Shown here piece by piece: positions 1 to 11,238 of a DNA stretch of 64,000 nt. A program made the translations under genes and the position numbers. Numbering within the stretch: position 1 is the first letter of the stretch; the number at the start of each line of letters is the position of its first letter. The stretch comes from Cordilura impudica (Eukaryota; Arthropoda; Insecta; Diptera; Scathophagidae), in NCBI GenBank assembly GCA_963682025.1, contig OY821519.1, positions 161,690,987 to 161,754,986 on the forward strand. The letters run 5' to 3'. Below the pieces are notes generated by a model that was not told the DNA's origin, searched no databases, and worked only from the letters and a program-made list of their open reading frames with translations.

Positions 1-430
1 TTTTTTTTTTTTTTTAATTATATGTATGGGGAGACCTCCCATTTTTTTTTATCGTTATTACTCTTTTCTTTTTTACGGAGGGGGCCTCCCATCTTTTCTT
101 AATGGTTTTTTTTATACTTATATATATATATATTTTTTTTTCAACCATTTTTTTTTTTATTTTTTTATTTTTTTTTTCTTTTACATATATGGGGAGTCTT
201 CTCTTTTAATTTTTTTTTCTTTTCTAGGTGAGGAGAACTCCCATCTTTTCTTATTATTATTATATATATTTTTTTTCAATCATTTTTAGTTTTAAAACGT
301 GAGGAGATCTCTTATCCTTTCTCATTATTATTATATTTTTTTTTTACATGGGGAGATCTCCCATCTTTTCTTATTATTATTTCTTTTTTCTTTTCTTTTT
401 AATATCTTTTCTTGTATATATTTTTTTTAA
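1..430. repeat. T-rich tract with diverged palindromic motifs
   Basis: Long T runs and AT dinucleotide stretches are interrupted about six times (near 28, 76, 190, 227, 299 and 349) by a variant of a motif whose best copy, near 349, contains the perfect palindrome GGGAGATCTCCC, usually followed by CATCTTTTCTT. Spacing is irregular (37 to 114 bp). It reads as a decayed satellite or interspersed repeat. Open frames here are low-complexity and not credible as genes. Confidence 0.5.
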
Positions 431-1369
431 AATATATTTTCTCCTCCATTAGTGGGTCCGCTGCATCTGGAAAGTACCCTGCCGGCCTCGTCGGCCCAAC
501 CGCAGGAGTGCAGCGACCATCCAGATGACTCCAAATTCCGGTTAACCTATGCTAAAAGAAAAATGTCATAGGGAAAAAAAACCAATACTCAGCTAATACT
601 ATACCAATACGCATTTACACCTTTGACAGAAAAACAACTCAAATCATTGTATTTTAATGAATGGTTACTTTTGCTCTAATAAATAAAAACTACGACCACA
701 TTCAATAAACTAACTATCAACTATTACCTTCACTAAATTGCGACTTGCTTCGGATACAGATCCGCACGAAAAAAAATTTTTGCCCAACAGCAGAGCTGTT
801 CCTATTTCTACAGCAATAAGACACCAGCAAGCCGATCCATCGGTGGTCCGACCGAAATCATATCTAAGCCCCCTTGTATACACATGTCCAACCTCAAATT
901 TCCAAAACACTTTAAAATAAATAACAAAAAATTAAGGCACGTGTCCCTCCTAGACACTGCCACCCATATAAGGCATGACTGCACACAACGCGTCATCCTT
1001 CTCCGGAGCAGAACGGTTTCCTGCTGCATTCCGCAAACCGGAAACGGGCCACTGTGAGGCTATTCTCGGCAAAAACCCTCCCCACAGTGTATGCCGCGAA
1101 TTTTGCGAGACTCGCTTCTGACTCCCCATACCAGATTCAATCCGTTGAACCATTCTTAACCACTGAGGTGTGCCCGCTACACATGGCGTCACCCTCCATA
1201 TAAAAAAAAACTAAGGCTTCCTGGTGGGATACTTGTCGGCGGGTTACGCGTAAACCCCCAACCTTCCCCTCACCACCTCAAATACACAATTACTAAAATA
1301 AACAACAAAACAAAACCTTCATCATGGACATGTATATTAAATGAAATGATTTCAGACCAAATAATGCAA
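431..1369 (-). other. Noncoding region, likely 3' end of gypsy element 1
   Basis: No credible gene. This stretch lies just beyond the integrase C-terminus of element 1 on the minus strand. At 1,254-1,273 the minus strand is purine-rich and could be the polypurine tract, with the 3' LTR to its left. I found no matching copy right of gag, so the LTR is not proven. Short open frames at 710-1,192 overlap on both strands and look like chance. Confidence 0.35.
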
Positions 1370-3070
1370 TCACTGGTGGAACGCCCGTAAATGGTTATTA
1401 TGCCACTTACGATTCTTCCCCTTTATGCGCACCGTGGACGTTACCGGACTGTTTACCACAACTATCTCATAAGGTCCAGTCCAAATGGATGAAAACTTAT
1501 TTTTCCTGGTGTTGTTCCTAACAAGCACCCTATCACCTACTGCAGAGGACACAGCATTTACCTTCCTGTCATAAGCCTTTTTCGACAACAACATAGCCCT
1601 CGTCTGATTCTTTCGCACTAGTTCATGCGAGCGTTGTATCTGATATTTAAGGACCTTGTTTGGGTCATCCGTATTGTAAAGTGGTGTACATTTTCTACTT
1701 AGGTTGGTCGGTAAGTCGATGTCGAAACCGTATAATGTCTTAAATGGGGTCTGCCCCGTAGATGAATGTACAGTATTGTTATGCACATGCATAGCCAGTG
1801 CCAGCCATTGATCCCAATTGCTACCATCCTCATTGACGAAGCTCCTCAAGTACTCCGCCAAAGGACGGTGACTCCTTTCCAATGAACCGTTTGCCTGCGG
1901 GTGATATGGAGTGATGTTCAATTTCTTGACCCGTAGCATCCTACAGGTATCCGAAAACACCTTTGACATAAAATTTGTCCCGTTGTCCGTGACCAGCATG
2001 CTTGGAACCCCATACTTGGCTATAATTTCGTTAAAGAAAATTTTCGCCACAGTACCAGCCTCCCCATCCGGCATTGCTGCGCACAACATAAATTTCGAAA
2101 AATCATCTTGAAAAGTCAATATCAATTTGTTACCCGCAGTGCTTTCAGGGATAGGTCCCACCATATCCATATATACTTTCTGAAAAGGTCGACTAGGAGT
2201 ATCCGTGAGGACCTTCGGCATAAACGTTTTCTTGGCACTCTTATTTTGCTGACATTTAATGCACTTCTTCACATACTGTTTAATATCCCTGTGCATGCCG
2301 ACCCAGCGAAATTGCCTCTTTATCCTTTTAACGGTCGCCTGCACACCCACGTGACCACCCAAAGGACTATCGTGAAAATCCTCTAACACTGTCACGATCT
2401 CTTTAGGATCCTTTAACACCACATACCTTGGTTCCCCATCGACCACCACCCCGACCGGTGGGTCAGTAACATCGCTTGGTCCTTTTTCACTACTCTCTTT
2501 GTTCCCGTTGTGAACCTCTTTGTCCTTCCCGTAACCTGAGCTCCCCGCATGATTTTTTCCTTCGCCCTTCGACATGGCCCTAGTTTTAACCATCAGTATT
2601 TCCTCCGTCGAATGTGGTATCCTGCTCAGTGCATCTGCATTCTGATTCTTCTTGCCCGGCTTGTACCAAATTTCAAAATCATATTCTGACAGCTTATGTC
2701 TAAAGCGCGCCAACCTTGAAGTTTGATCCTTCAAGTTCGCAATGCCTTTCAGCGGTTGATGATCGGTAAAAATCTTAAAGTGCCGACCCAACAAGTATGG
2801 CCGAAAATTTTTCACCGCCCATACGATTGCCAGAAACTCCTTCTCTATCGTGGAGTATCGAGTTTCCGCCCCATTCAACGCACGGCTTGCAAACGCAATG
2901 GGACGATTACCCCCGCTACTATCCTGGGAAAGAACCGCTCCTATCGCTCCACCGCTAGCATCCGTGGTCAATACGAAAGGTTTTGAAAAATCAGGGTATG
3001 CCAACACTGGAGGCGACATTATCGCCTTTTTAAGCTCCTCGAAGGCAGCCTGGTGTCCAATTGAACGCAT
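1370..3070 (-). pseudogene. pol: Gypsy element 1 pol: RNase H and integrase half
   Basis: Open for 566 residues, the C-terminal half of a Ty3/gypsy polyprotein. It begins in the RT connection; RNase H follows ([18 protein letters not shown] near residue 32, NADALSR near 145). The integrase zinc finger (HDSPLGGHVG, later CIKCQQNK) and core carry all three acidic positions: YMDMVGPI, VTDNGTNF and NGSLERSH. A GPY-type C-terminal module (WTGPYEIVVV) precedes the stop. RNase H degrades the RNA template strand and integrase inserts the cDNA. The frame is separated from the RT half by a frameshift near 3,030-3,070, so it cannot be translated as one protein as written. The integrase itself is intact, suggesting fairly recent activity. 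The listed start is only the first methionine of the open frame, not a real start. Confidence 0.88.
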
Positions 3071-5140
3071 GATCCTTGCGAAGCAATTTATTTATTGGCA
3101 AGGCAATGTTGGCCGTCCCGGGAATGAACTTACGGTAATAATTTACCAGTCCTAAAAACGATTGCACTTCCTTTTTGTTCCTTGGTGAGGGAAAATCCTT
3201 AACGCATTTCACCTTTTCTGGGTCGGGAAGTGCTCCATTCTCCGAACACTTATGGCCCAAATACACTATTTCCCGCCTTAGGAAGTTACATTTCTCCGTT
3301 TTTACTTTCAAATTATTTTCCTTCAACAGCTGCAGCACTTTACATAGCCTTGAGTTGTGTTCGGCCAGACTACTACCATATATGACAATATCGTCCAAAT
3401 ATACAAAACATTCAATGCCCTGAAGACCTGTTAGCACATGATTCATTAATCTTTGGAAGGTTGCCGGTGCGCCTGTTAATCCGAAGGGCATCCTATTAAA
3501 TTCAAAATGACCCAACGCAGTACTGAATGCTGTTTTTTCCTTGCCCTGTTTATCCATTTCCACCTGATGATAACCACTGGCCAAATCCAACGTGGAAAAA
3601 TATCTGCTGCTGCCCAACTGGTCCAAAATTTCATCCATCCTTGGAATGGGGAATACCTGCTTCAGCGTTTTTACTTTCAAATTATTTTCCTTCAACAGCT
3701 GCAGCACTTTACATAGCCTTGAGTTGTGTTCGGCCAGACTACTACCATATATGACAATATCGTCCAAATATACAAAACATTCAATGCCCTGAAGACCTGT
3801 TAGCACATGATTCATTAATCTTTGGAAGGTTGCCGGTGCGCCTGTTAATCCGAAGGGCATCCTATTAAATTCAAAATGACCCAACGCCGTACTGAATGCT
3901 GTTTTTTCCTTGTCCTGTTTATCCATTTCCACCTGATGATAACCACTGGCCAAATCCAACGTGGAAAAATATCTGCTGCTGCCCAACTGGTCCAAAATTT
4001 CATCCATCCTTGGAATGGGGAATACCTGCTTCAGCGTTACCTCATTCAGTTTACGAAAGTCTACCACCAGTCGCCAGCTCTTGGTCCCTGCCTTCGACGA
4101 CTTCTTTGGAACCAATAGTAATGGCGAATTCCACGGTGACACGCTATGTGAAATTATGCCATCGTCCTGGAGCTTCTGGACCTGCCGATTAATTTCCTCA
4201 CGATGAATCTGAGGTAACCTGTACTGCTTCTGATTAATCGGCAGCTGTCCAGGCTGCACGGGAATTTTATGCTTTACCATATTCGTGCAAGATAGTTTAT
4301 CACCCTCTAACCAAAAGATATCATGGTACGTTGCGCATATCGCCTGAATGGACGACATTTCCTCACTATTCAAGTCGGCATCGGTCTTTATTGTGGCCAT
4401 TATCCTACTGACCCTCTCCTTGACATCTACCTCCTGCACGTGCGTCACCAAACCCGCACCTGGATCTTTTAAACTTACTAATCCACTGAATTTTGGCCTA
4501 AACTCATCCTTTAGGTAGAAGTCAACCTCAGTACAATTCAGAATGGGCGCTTTCACCACCCCATCCTTTACGTTGGTTAGCGCGGCCCCTAGATATACTC
4601 CTGGCGACAATTCTTGCTTCTCCACGACCACTGTAGTATGTTTGGTATTGATCCCCATGGTTGCAATAGACACTGTCCTCGCCTTCGCCACTATGGTTTT
4701 CTCCACGATATTTACTGCCCCCGAACCCGTGGCCTCCCTCAAAGAAACCAGAGGTAAGTTCCACTCACCTCCATTCGAGTACAGTTTCAGAGAAAGATTA
4801 ATCGTATCAGTGACGGAGCGTCCCCATAGATTATCGCGACCTAAAATACCATCTCCCGGCAAATTATCATGCTTATCCACACAATGCATATCGAACCCCA
4901 ATTCGGCGATGTCCGAATGCTCAATCCTGACTAACCCTATAGTTCTGGAGAATCCTCCGAATGCTCCTCGCAGGTCCTTTACCACCGTCCCGTCCACACT
5001 AATATCCCCCGTAAGACTGCTGTCCATTACCAGGCTGGTGTCTGCCCCTGTATCCACTAATAAATTGAGACACCCCGTCTTTGCCCGAGCACATGGCAAT
5101 CTTACAAGGTGCGTAACTGCACCTAGCTGAAATCCCCCCT
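3030..5140 (-). pseudogene. pol: Gypsy element 1 pol: protease and RT half
   Basis: Protease comes first, with the catalytic LLVDTGADTSLV, then a long spacer, then reverse transcriptase (WRLVVDFRKLNEV, FSTLDLASGYHQVEMD, FNRMPFGLTGAPATFQRL, FVYLDDIVIYG). Residues from TLKQVFPIP to NLKVK occur twice in tandem, so the frame holds two complete YLDD active-site segments. The duplication is exactly 123 codons and keeps frame. The frame ends at about 3,030 by a frameshift within the region leading into RNase H. The natural start is not an ATG but a shift from gag; sequence resembling pol begins near 5,140. With a doubled palm domain this RT is most unlikely to fold normally. Confidence 0.88.
3298..4035 (-). 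repeat. 369-bp in-frame tandem duplication in RT
   Basis: The unit 3,298-3,666 is repeated at 3,667-4,035 with an offset of exactly 369 bp. By eye only two substitutions separate the copies (A/C near 3,519 versus 3,888, and C/T near 3,545 versus 3,914). The YLDD codons lie at 3,390-3,401 and 3,759-3,770. Such similarity implies a recent duplication or an assembly artefact. Confidence 0.93.
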
Positions 5141-5210
5141 ATATTCATATCCGACCCAGCAATGGGTCCTACCTCAGCCGCCTTCGCAGATTCCGATGTT
5201 AACAACGGTA

Positions 5211-6834
5211 TTAGACTTTCGCGTGATCGAGTCGGTGGCCCTGCCCGTTTCCCAACACATTTCTCCCCTGTGTACATTGCCTACTAAAATGTCCTTCCTT
5301 GCCGCAATTATAGCATTTCCCTTTTGGTCTCGAACATCCAGGTTGCCCTCTCTCCATCGTCGAGGGTCCCCTACCACAGCTCCTACCTGGCTCATGGACG
5401 TATATTCTACACTCAACACAATATGGGGTATTTTTCCTAGTCCAGCATACATCACGAGTGTGTCCCGCCCGTTGACAGAACGAACAGGGCGGTGCTTTGT
5501 ATGCATTGCCACTTGACCCAGTATTATTGTATGCATTGCCACTTGACCCAGCATTATTGTATGCCGTACCACTTGACCCAGCATTGTTGAGCGGAGCTGC
5601 CTTATCTGCCTCCGTCCTGCGCAACAACTGTTCTACGGCTGCCACGAGACCCGAGACTGGATCCTCGCGGGTGTACTCCTCGTTAAAATTTACACCCCTA
5701 ACGGAGGATCACCCCCCCCCGCCAAAGAGTTGCTTGAGCCGCCAATGCTTCAATCAAGAGATCGTCCAACTTACATGAGCTGCTTGCCAACATCCTACCA
5801 CGCAGCATTGGGTCCCTCAGGCCAGACGTGAATGCTGATTTTACCTTTCTTTCTATCTCAATAGTCATTATCTCGTCCTTTCTCCCTTTATAGTTTTCAT
5901 CTAGTATGGCATGAGCTGTTGCTGCTAATGTCTGAAGACGCCTAGCAAACTGTCTCACATCCTCATTCCTCCTTTGGCAGGCTTCATATAGCTCCCTTAG
6001 CACCGAGTCAAGCGACCTACTCTTTAAATATGTTGACTTTACAATTGCCAACAACTCATCCACTGACGTAAAAGTACGTAACCTCACCAACTGGTACGCA
6101 TCCCCGTAAAGCCTCTGTTTCACAATTTCCAAATATTGCTCCACCTTTTCCGGCGGTACCCCTTTCGCCGCCAACCTACATCCATCAATGAATTTATACA
6201 CTTCTGTTTGCAGGCTTGGCGATGGCTCGCCGCCGAACGTAGGCACTAACGCCTTGACCGTTTTCAGAATATCCTGGGAGGATATCATCTGTGCTGGCTG
6301 TTGCCCCTTAGGCTCCTTATGGTACAGATACCCCGTCTGTATACTGCGCTCTCGTTGTGCTAAACGTAGCTGACCCTGCAACTCGGAAATTCTCCTTTTG
6401 GCTTCCTCGAGGTTCTCGAACTCTAATCTTCTGACCGAGGACGCGCCTGCACCCGATATTGTCCTCCGTAGGGCCTCGTTCTCCTTGTCTAAAATCTCGG
6501 CCTCCTTTAGATTCTCCTGTATTTCGTTCTTAAGTCTCTTGTTTTGATTTTGGAGAGCCTCCAATTCCTCATTAAGCTCCAAGATCTTCCCGGTATTACA
6601 CTCCTCTTGAGTTTCAACCAACCGGCACAACTCCTCTATCACTAGATCGGAGTCTTCCAATCTAGTGATTTTCCAGGTACAGTCAACCTTAGCCTTTATG
6701 AGATGAAAATTCTCCTGGGCCTGGCACCGACGTCTGACCTCACCCCAAAGCCTTTCGAGGAAATAATCCGTCTTCGCCCTGAAGTCCGCTAGCAGCTGTT
6801 TCGATTGTTCTAATTCGACCAGTGTTTGCTCCAT
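5211..6834 (-). pseudogene. gag: Gypsy element 1 gag, frameshifted at a poly-C run
   Basis: The ATG at 6,834 opens 378 residues: an N-terminal helical, charged half with coiled-coil character (about residues 60-170, rich in E, L and R), then a capsid-like region (TFGGEPSPSLQTEVYKFID onward, ending at AAQATLWRGG). The frame breaks in a homopolymer of about ten C on the plus strand (5,709-5,720). It resumes for 144 residues at 5,645 with three 10-residue repeats of NNAGSSGNAY type and two CCHC knuckles, CSFCQRAGHTRDVC and CYNCGKEGHFSRQC, which bind RNA for packaging. The break could be a true indel, a sequencing error, or less likely a programmed shift. Gag lies upstream of pol in the usual gypsy order. 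Confidence 0.85.
5499..5588 (-). repeat. Three 30-bp repeats inside gag
   Basis: Three tandem 30-bp units encode variants of the decapeptide NNAGSSGNAY just before the zinc knuckles. They are in frame and near-identical, and probably form a flexible linker. Confidence 0.8.
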
Positions 6835-8729
6835 ACGAATTTACCAACCCAGTCCCTACTAAACCGTGAAAAAAACGATCTCTATAGTCCTAACTAAAAA
6901 CAAAAACAGCGAAATTATATCGCTTTGATTGCTAAAACTATATGTTGAAAAAAAAAAAAAAAATCTCTCCCTATATAAAAACAATAAAATCTGAGAGTAA
7001 CAAACCAACCTGTAATTTAAACATTCATCTGTAATTTAAAATTCCTGGAAATTCATCAATAACCTAATTTTCACAAACAATTAAAAAAAAACAATCGGAC
7101 CACTTATATAAAAATGATGCGCTTTCGAACAAACATATTCATAATTAAAATTAAAATCCCAATAAAATTAAAATCCACTAAAATATATTACGCAAAAAAA
7201 AACAATTAATCATCAAAAATATTCAAACCCTACTCACAACTAATTTAATATATGTGATAAAAATCTAAAACATAGAAATTACGCAATAAATCAAAATAAA
7301 AATAAACCTTAAGACCCTGAAAACCAAACATAAAAAAAATGAACAAAATTCAAATATAGGACGATCCCAAATTTGTAAAAAAAACAACAAAAATATATCC
7401 AATACTTTATTACAATATTTCACAGTGCAAACTAACTATCTGATAAATCCAAAACTAAATTAAAATACACGCAAAAATTAAAACGCATACAATATCCTGT
7501 AAAACAACCCAAATGACTAACAATACCCCCGGTAACTAGTCATATCTAAAACAAAATAACACGTTATATTCAAAAATTCACTTACTCAAAAATTCAACAA
7601 AATTCAACAAAATTCGGCCTAATGCCGGAACGATTATTGGTCCGAAGACCGGCTGTTAATGTTATCGTTATATCCTCACACGGAACGATTTTTGGTCCGA
7701 AGACCGGCTAATCAGTTAAAAATTAAAAACAATTTTAATAACAAAATTATATCCTAGACCAAAAACATCATGCTTAAAACCGAACTAAAAAAAAAAACAA
7801 CCTACAACAACTAACTCCCTACACCTGATACATAAAAAAAAAATCAAATAATTAATAAAACAAGGAACGATTTTTGGTCCGAAGACCGGCTGCGCCATTA
7901 ATGTTATACTCCTAACAGCTGAAACAAAAAAAAAAAACCGCGGGTTCGCCTATTGTGTTTTAGCGCTGGCAGGCGCTGTCAATCGACGCCCAAACGGCAT
8001 CAATGTTGCTGAAAAATGAGAAAATTAAAGAGCAAAGGCGGACAAGTATGCTTGCTAACTAACGGGAGAGGCCAGAACAGCTTACCCACTTGTCCTCATC
8101 TGCTACTGTTCTGATTTTTCCCCCTTTATTTATATTAAATCTTAAAACTAATTAAAAATATCTATAACAATAATGACATTAAAAATACGGAAATTGCATT
8201 ACTAATGCAAGCAAAAAAAATTAATAATAATACAAAAAAGAAACAAACATTAACCATAACGCAATGCAGTTCATGGCCTACTTAAATGGCTAACTTAACC
8301 AATAACAAAAAAAAAAACAAATAATAAATAAAAATAACATAAACATACCAGCGGCTTTTCAAGGCCACTACCTATATTAAATCATTTCGTTTGCAAGTGC
8401 TTGACAACGCACCCGGAACTTACTAAAAGAAAAAAGAAGTAATCAAAACTAAGTCAATGAATGCATTGTAATAACAACGACAAAAAAAAAACAGAACGCT
8501 AAAAACAAAAACACAATCAAGTTACTCTTATTACACAAGCGTTCATACAAGCCAAAAAACAAAAACGACTTAGCATATACAAATTAAATTAACAAAAACA
8601 AAACTAAAATCTTACCCTCCACAACATTTAGTTAGGGCAAATATATGAAACCATGGTACATTGTCAAACACTTGAACATTATAGATTATATTATACTATT
8701 CACATTATGAATATTATGTTATATTATAT
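6835..8729. other. AT-rich leader or flank upstream of element 1 gag
   Basis: No gene seen. The stretch is A-rich on the plus strand, with three copies of a hairpin-forming motif at 7,626-7,892 and one GC-richer island at about 7,930-8,110. It should hold the 5' leader and 5' LTR of element 1, but I found no match to the sequence left of 1,370, so these could not be placed. Confidence 0.4.
7626..7892. repeat. Three copies of a GGTCCGAAGACC hairpin motif
   Basis: Copies at 7,626-7,655, 7,681-7,710 and 7,864-7,892 share GGAACGATT(T/A)TTGGTC followed by CGAAGACCGGCT. The core can form a GGTC/GACC stem with a CGAA loop. The first and third copies are both followed by TTAATGTTAT. Function unknown; could be a structured leader RNA or a protein-binding site. 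Confidence 0.7.
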
Positions 8730-8734
8730 TCTAA

Positions 8735-8776
<42 letters not shown>

Positions 8777-8825
8777 TATTGTTATTATTATTATTATTAT
8801 TATTACTATAATTATTATTTTTATA
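8730..8825. repeat. (ATT)n microsatellite
   Basis: About 95 bp of near-pure TTA/ATT repeats with scattered C and G interruptions, directly left of the first LTR of element 2. Confidence 0.9.
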
Positions 8826-8925
8826 CACGTTGTTATATTCTCTATATTAAATTTAAACGGATCTTATACTATTCTTGTACAATTGTACTCTACACCCTAT
8901 ACGTGTGAAACCATGTTTCACAACA

Positions 8926-9190
8926 ATAGAGAGAAACTCCGCCCTACTACAAAATGCATTGGATACATTTAATATTATCGAGCGTATTTTAGAAAATCGC
9001 TCTTAGAATTATAAGATATTGAGTGTACTTTAGAAAGTCACTCTAGAAGTCTAGAACTTCTCATAGGTTATTTATAAGCAAGATTTTTAGAAAATAAAAT
9101 TAGTTCTGGTTTTGTGATCAGAACAACAACTAGCTTAAATCTGTTGGACTTTTCTTTAAAATTTAAACTATAGAAGAATAAAATCACTAT
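8926..9190 (+). repeat. 5' LTR of gypsy element 2
   Basis: Matches 20,935-21,188 over its whole length (starts ATAGAGAGAAACTCCGCC, ends AATAAAATCACTAT), with a few substitutions and one short indel. A primer-binding-like TGGCGATCCTGCC follows at once, resembling the tRNA-Arg type used by mdg1/412 elements. The outer edge is inferred from where similarity stops. No target duplication is visible, so the true LTR could be longer or the ends rearranged. Confidence 0.8.
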
Positions 9191-9665
9191 ATGGCGATCC
9201 TGCCAAACTGTGCTTAAGTGCACTTGAAACAATAGTGCTTAACTGTACTGATTGAAGAGTTTGACTCTGCACCAACCTAACTGTGCTTAATTGAACTTAG
9301 AAAGAATAAATTAAAATAGTCCTGACGTAGACCGGCTCAAGTTCCTTCAGCCGCGTTGCCAAGAGAAGAAATGATTAAAATTGGACCCTAACCATTAACA
9401 ATGAAGGATATTACTGCCGAATTGAAACAAGAGGATGGTACTGAATCTTTAATGAAAAACTCAATGATGCTGCCGATGTGGAAGGCGACATAAACAAGCA
9501 GAAGAAACAAATAAAAACACGTTAATCATATTAATACTATTGATAAAAAATTTTCTGAGTGTGCTTTAATTTATAATTAGCACCTAAAATCTTATTCAAA
9601 ATAATCCGTGAAAAAAAAAAATAAAAATAATAATTTTTTTACATAAAACAAAACACACTATAAAA

Positions 9666-9866
9666 ATGTGTAGTATACGAATGATTATAATCATCGTTAT
9701 TTTAATTGTAGTCATACTAATGATAAAGAAAATAATAAAAAGTTGTATAACAGACATAGCTAAGGAAGAAACCAATCATTTGGGAGAATTAGTTGCTGAT
9801 GGAATAGAGAATTTAAATATTGTAGAAAGATTATTTTCATTAAAAAATATTTTTAAGAAAAATTAA
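9666..9866 (+). CDS. Small predicted single-pass membrane ORF in the element 2 leader
   Basis: An ATG opens 66 codons between the 5' LTR and gag. Residues 5-20 are almost all I, L, V and M, then come lysines and a polar tail, the pattern of a signal-anchor microprotein. I recognise no family. It lies in a very AT-rich region, where an isoleucine-rich frame can arise by chance. It survives intact while the neighbouring gag and pol frames are broken, but it is short. Possibly nothing. Confidence 0.3.
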   Translation: MCSIRMIIIIVILIVVILMIKKIIKSCITDIAKEETNHLGELVADGIENLNIVERLFSLKNIFKKN

Positions 9867-9980
9867 TAGAAATAAGAAAAGAAAATGTTATAAAATAAAA
9901 CAAATTTTTTTTTATGAAAACAAAAAAAAAATAATTTACATAAATTATAGAATAATATAGATTCAATACAATAACTTCGT

Positions 9981-10938
9981 ATGGATGCCTTGGAAAATTT
10001 AAAGACATTAATAGTCAATGCAAGGAAGAGCTTAGGACGTCCGTACTTGGAAGATACAATAACAGCGAAAAAGCTAGAGCTAGAAAATATAGAAAAGGAT
10101 TTTGTAGATAATCTATTAAAAATTGTATCAAAGGAAGAGAAAACTTTGCTAAAGAACTTACAGAAAGAGGCGTTAGATTTACTAAACCTACATTTAGAAA
10201 AGAAAATTACCAAGGTAAAAAGACAAGGTATCATAATGGAAACATGAGCTAAATGGCATTATCAAACTTGTGCCAGTATTTACAGGCAAAAAAGGAGAAT
10301 TAGACAATTTTATAACAAGACTAGAATTGGCAAATGGTACAATTACTGAAGCCAAACAAAATTGTTTTTTTGAATACATATTTAAGACTTGCTTAGAAAC
10401 AAAAGTACAGAATATGGTGAGACAGGAAACTGTTCCAACCAATATTTCAGAATTAATAAGGGCATTGAAAAAATCATATAGACCAATTGGGATCACAAGT
10501 GTTGTCCTGAATAAAATATCAAAATTAACTCAGAAGGGTGAATCAGTGAGACAATTTGCAGACCGTGTTCAGGAATTAGTTGCAGAACTCAATGAGATCC
10601 AGATTTCACAAATCGGGGAAAATGATAGGGCATCAATAGTCCGAACGAATAATTTAACAGCGTTCAATATATTCAAAAGCGGCTTGAGAGACCAACAGGT
10701 ACTATCGACCATTAACGCTAGTAGAGTTTCGACTTTCACAGAGGCACTGGAAATCGCTGAAGAGTCTGAGGCTAATTTGAGACAGAACCAAGTATTCTAT
10801 TCTACTGGTAATTTCACGAACAGTCAACAGGGACGGACAAAATGCGGAAAATGTGTTCAAAACCGTTTTAATGGTAGATGTCCTGCTGATGGTGTGAAAT
10901 GCAATAAATGTGGCAAATTGGGTCACTTTGCGATCTAA
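9981..10938 (+). pseudogene. gag: Gypsy element 2 gag
   Basis: The ATG at 9,981 opens 88 helical residues. The frame shifts near 10,240 and continues as VPVFTGKKGELDNFITRLEL, a capsid-like segment found in mdg1/412-type gag, through KSYRPIGITSVV and VRQFADRVQELV. A zinc-knuckle region follows (CGKC, then CNKCGKLGHF). The last knuckle loses its final cysteine because the frame stops at 10,938; an asparagine-rich tail continues in another frame to about 11,188. Gag forms the particle and binds genomic RNA. Two frameshifts make it a pseudogene. Confidence 0.8.
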
Positions 10939-11238
10939 CTTGATGAACAATAATAACAATAATAATGGGCATAGAAATTTTAATGCCAATAGAAACAACA
11001 ACAGTAATAGGAACAACTATAACAATAATAATGGAAATAGAGGCAACAACAGTTTCAATAGATATCGTAATGATAATAATAGAAATTCTTATAATGGTAA
11101 CAGAAGATACAATATAAATCAGATAGGTGACCAGGGAAACTCCCTAGGGCCGGAGACTACCCGACAAGTATCTCCGAGAACCCAATAAATAACGAGAAAA
11201 TATATAGTATATCATCAAATCTTAGAAATTACATTAAG

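Noticed and set aside
710..1192. Several overlapping ORFs on both strands
   Set aside because: Short, mutually overlapping, no motif, and located in the probable 3' end of element 1.
4528..5130. Plus-strand ORFs opposite the element 1 protease, up to 195 codons
   Set aside because: Antisense shadows of the pol frame, which has protease and RT motifs.
6835..8640. 5' LTR of element 1
   Set aside because: I compared it by eye with 431-1,369 and found no convincing direct repeat, so it is not annotated.
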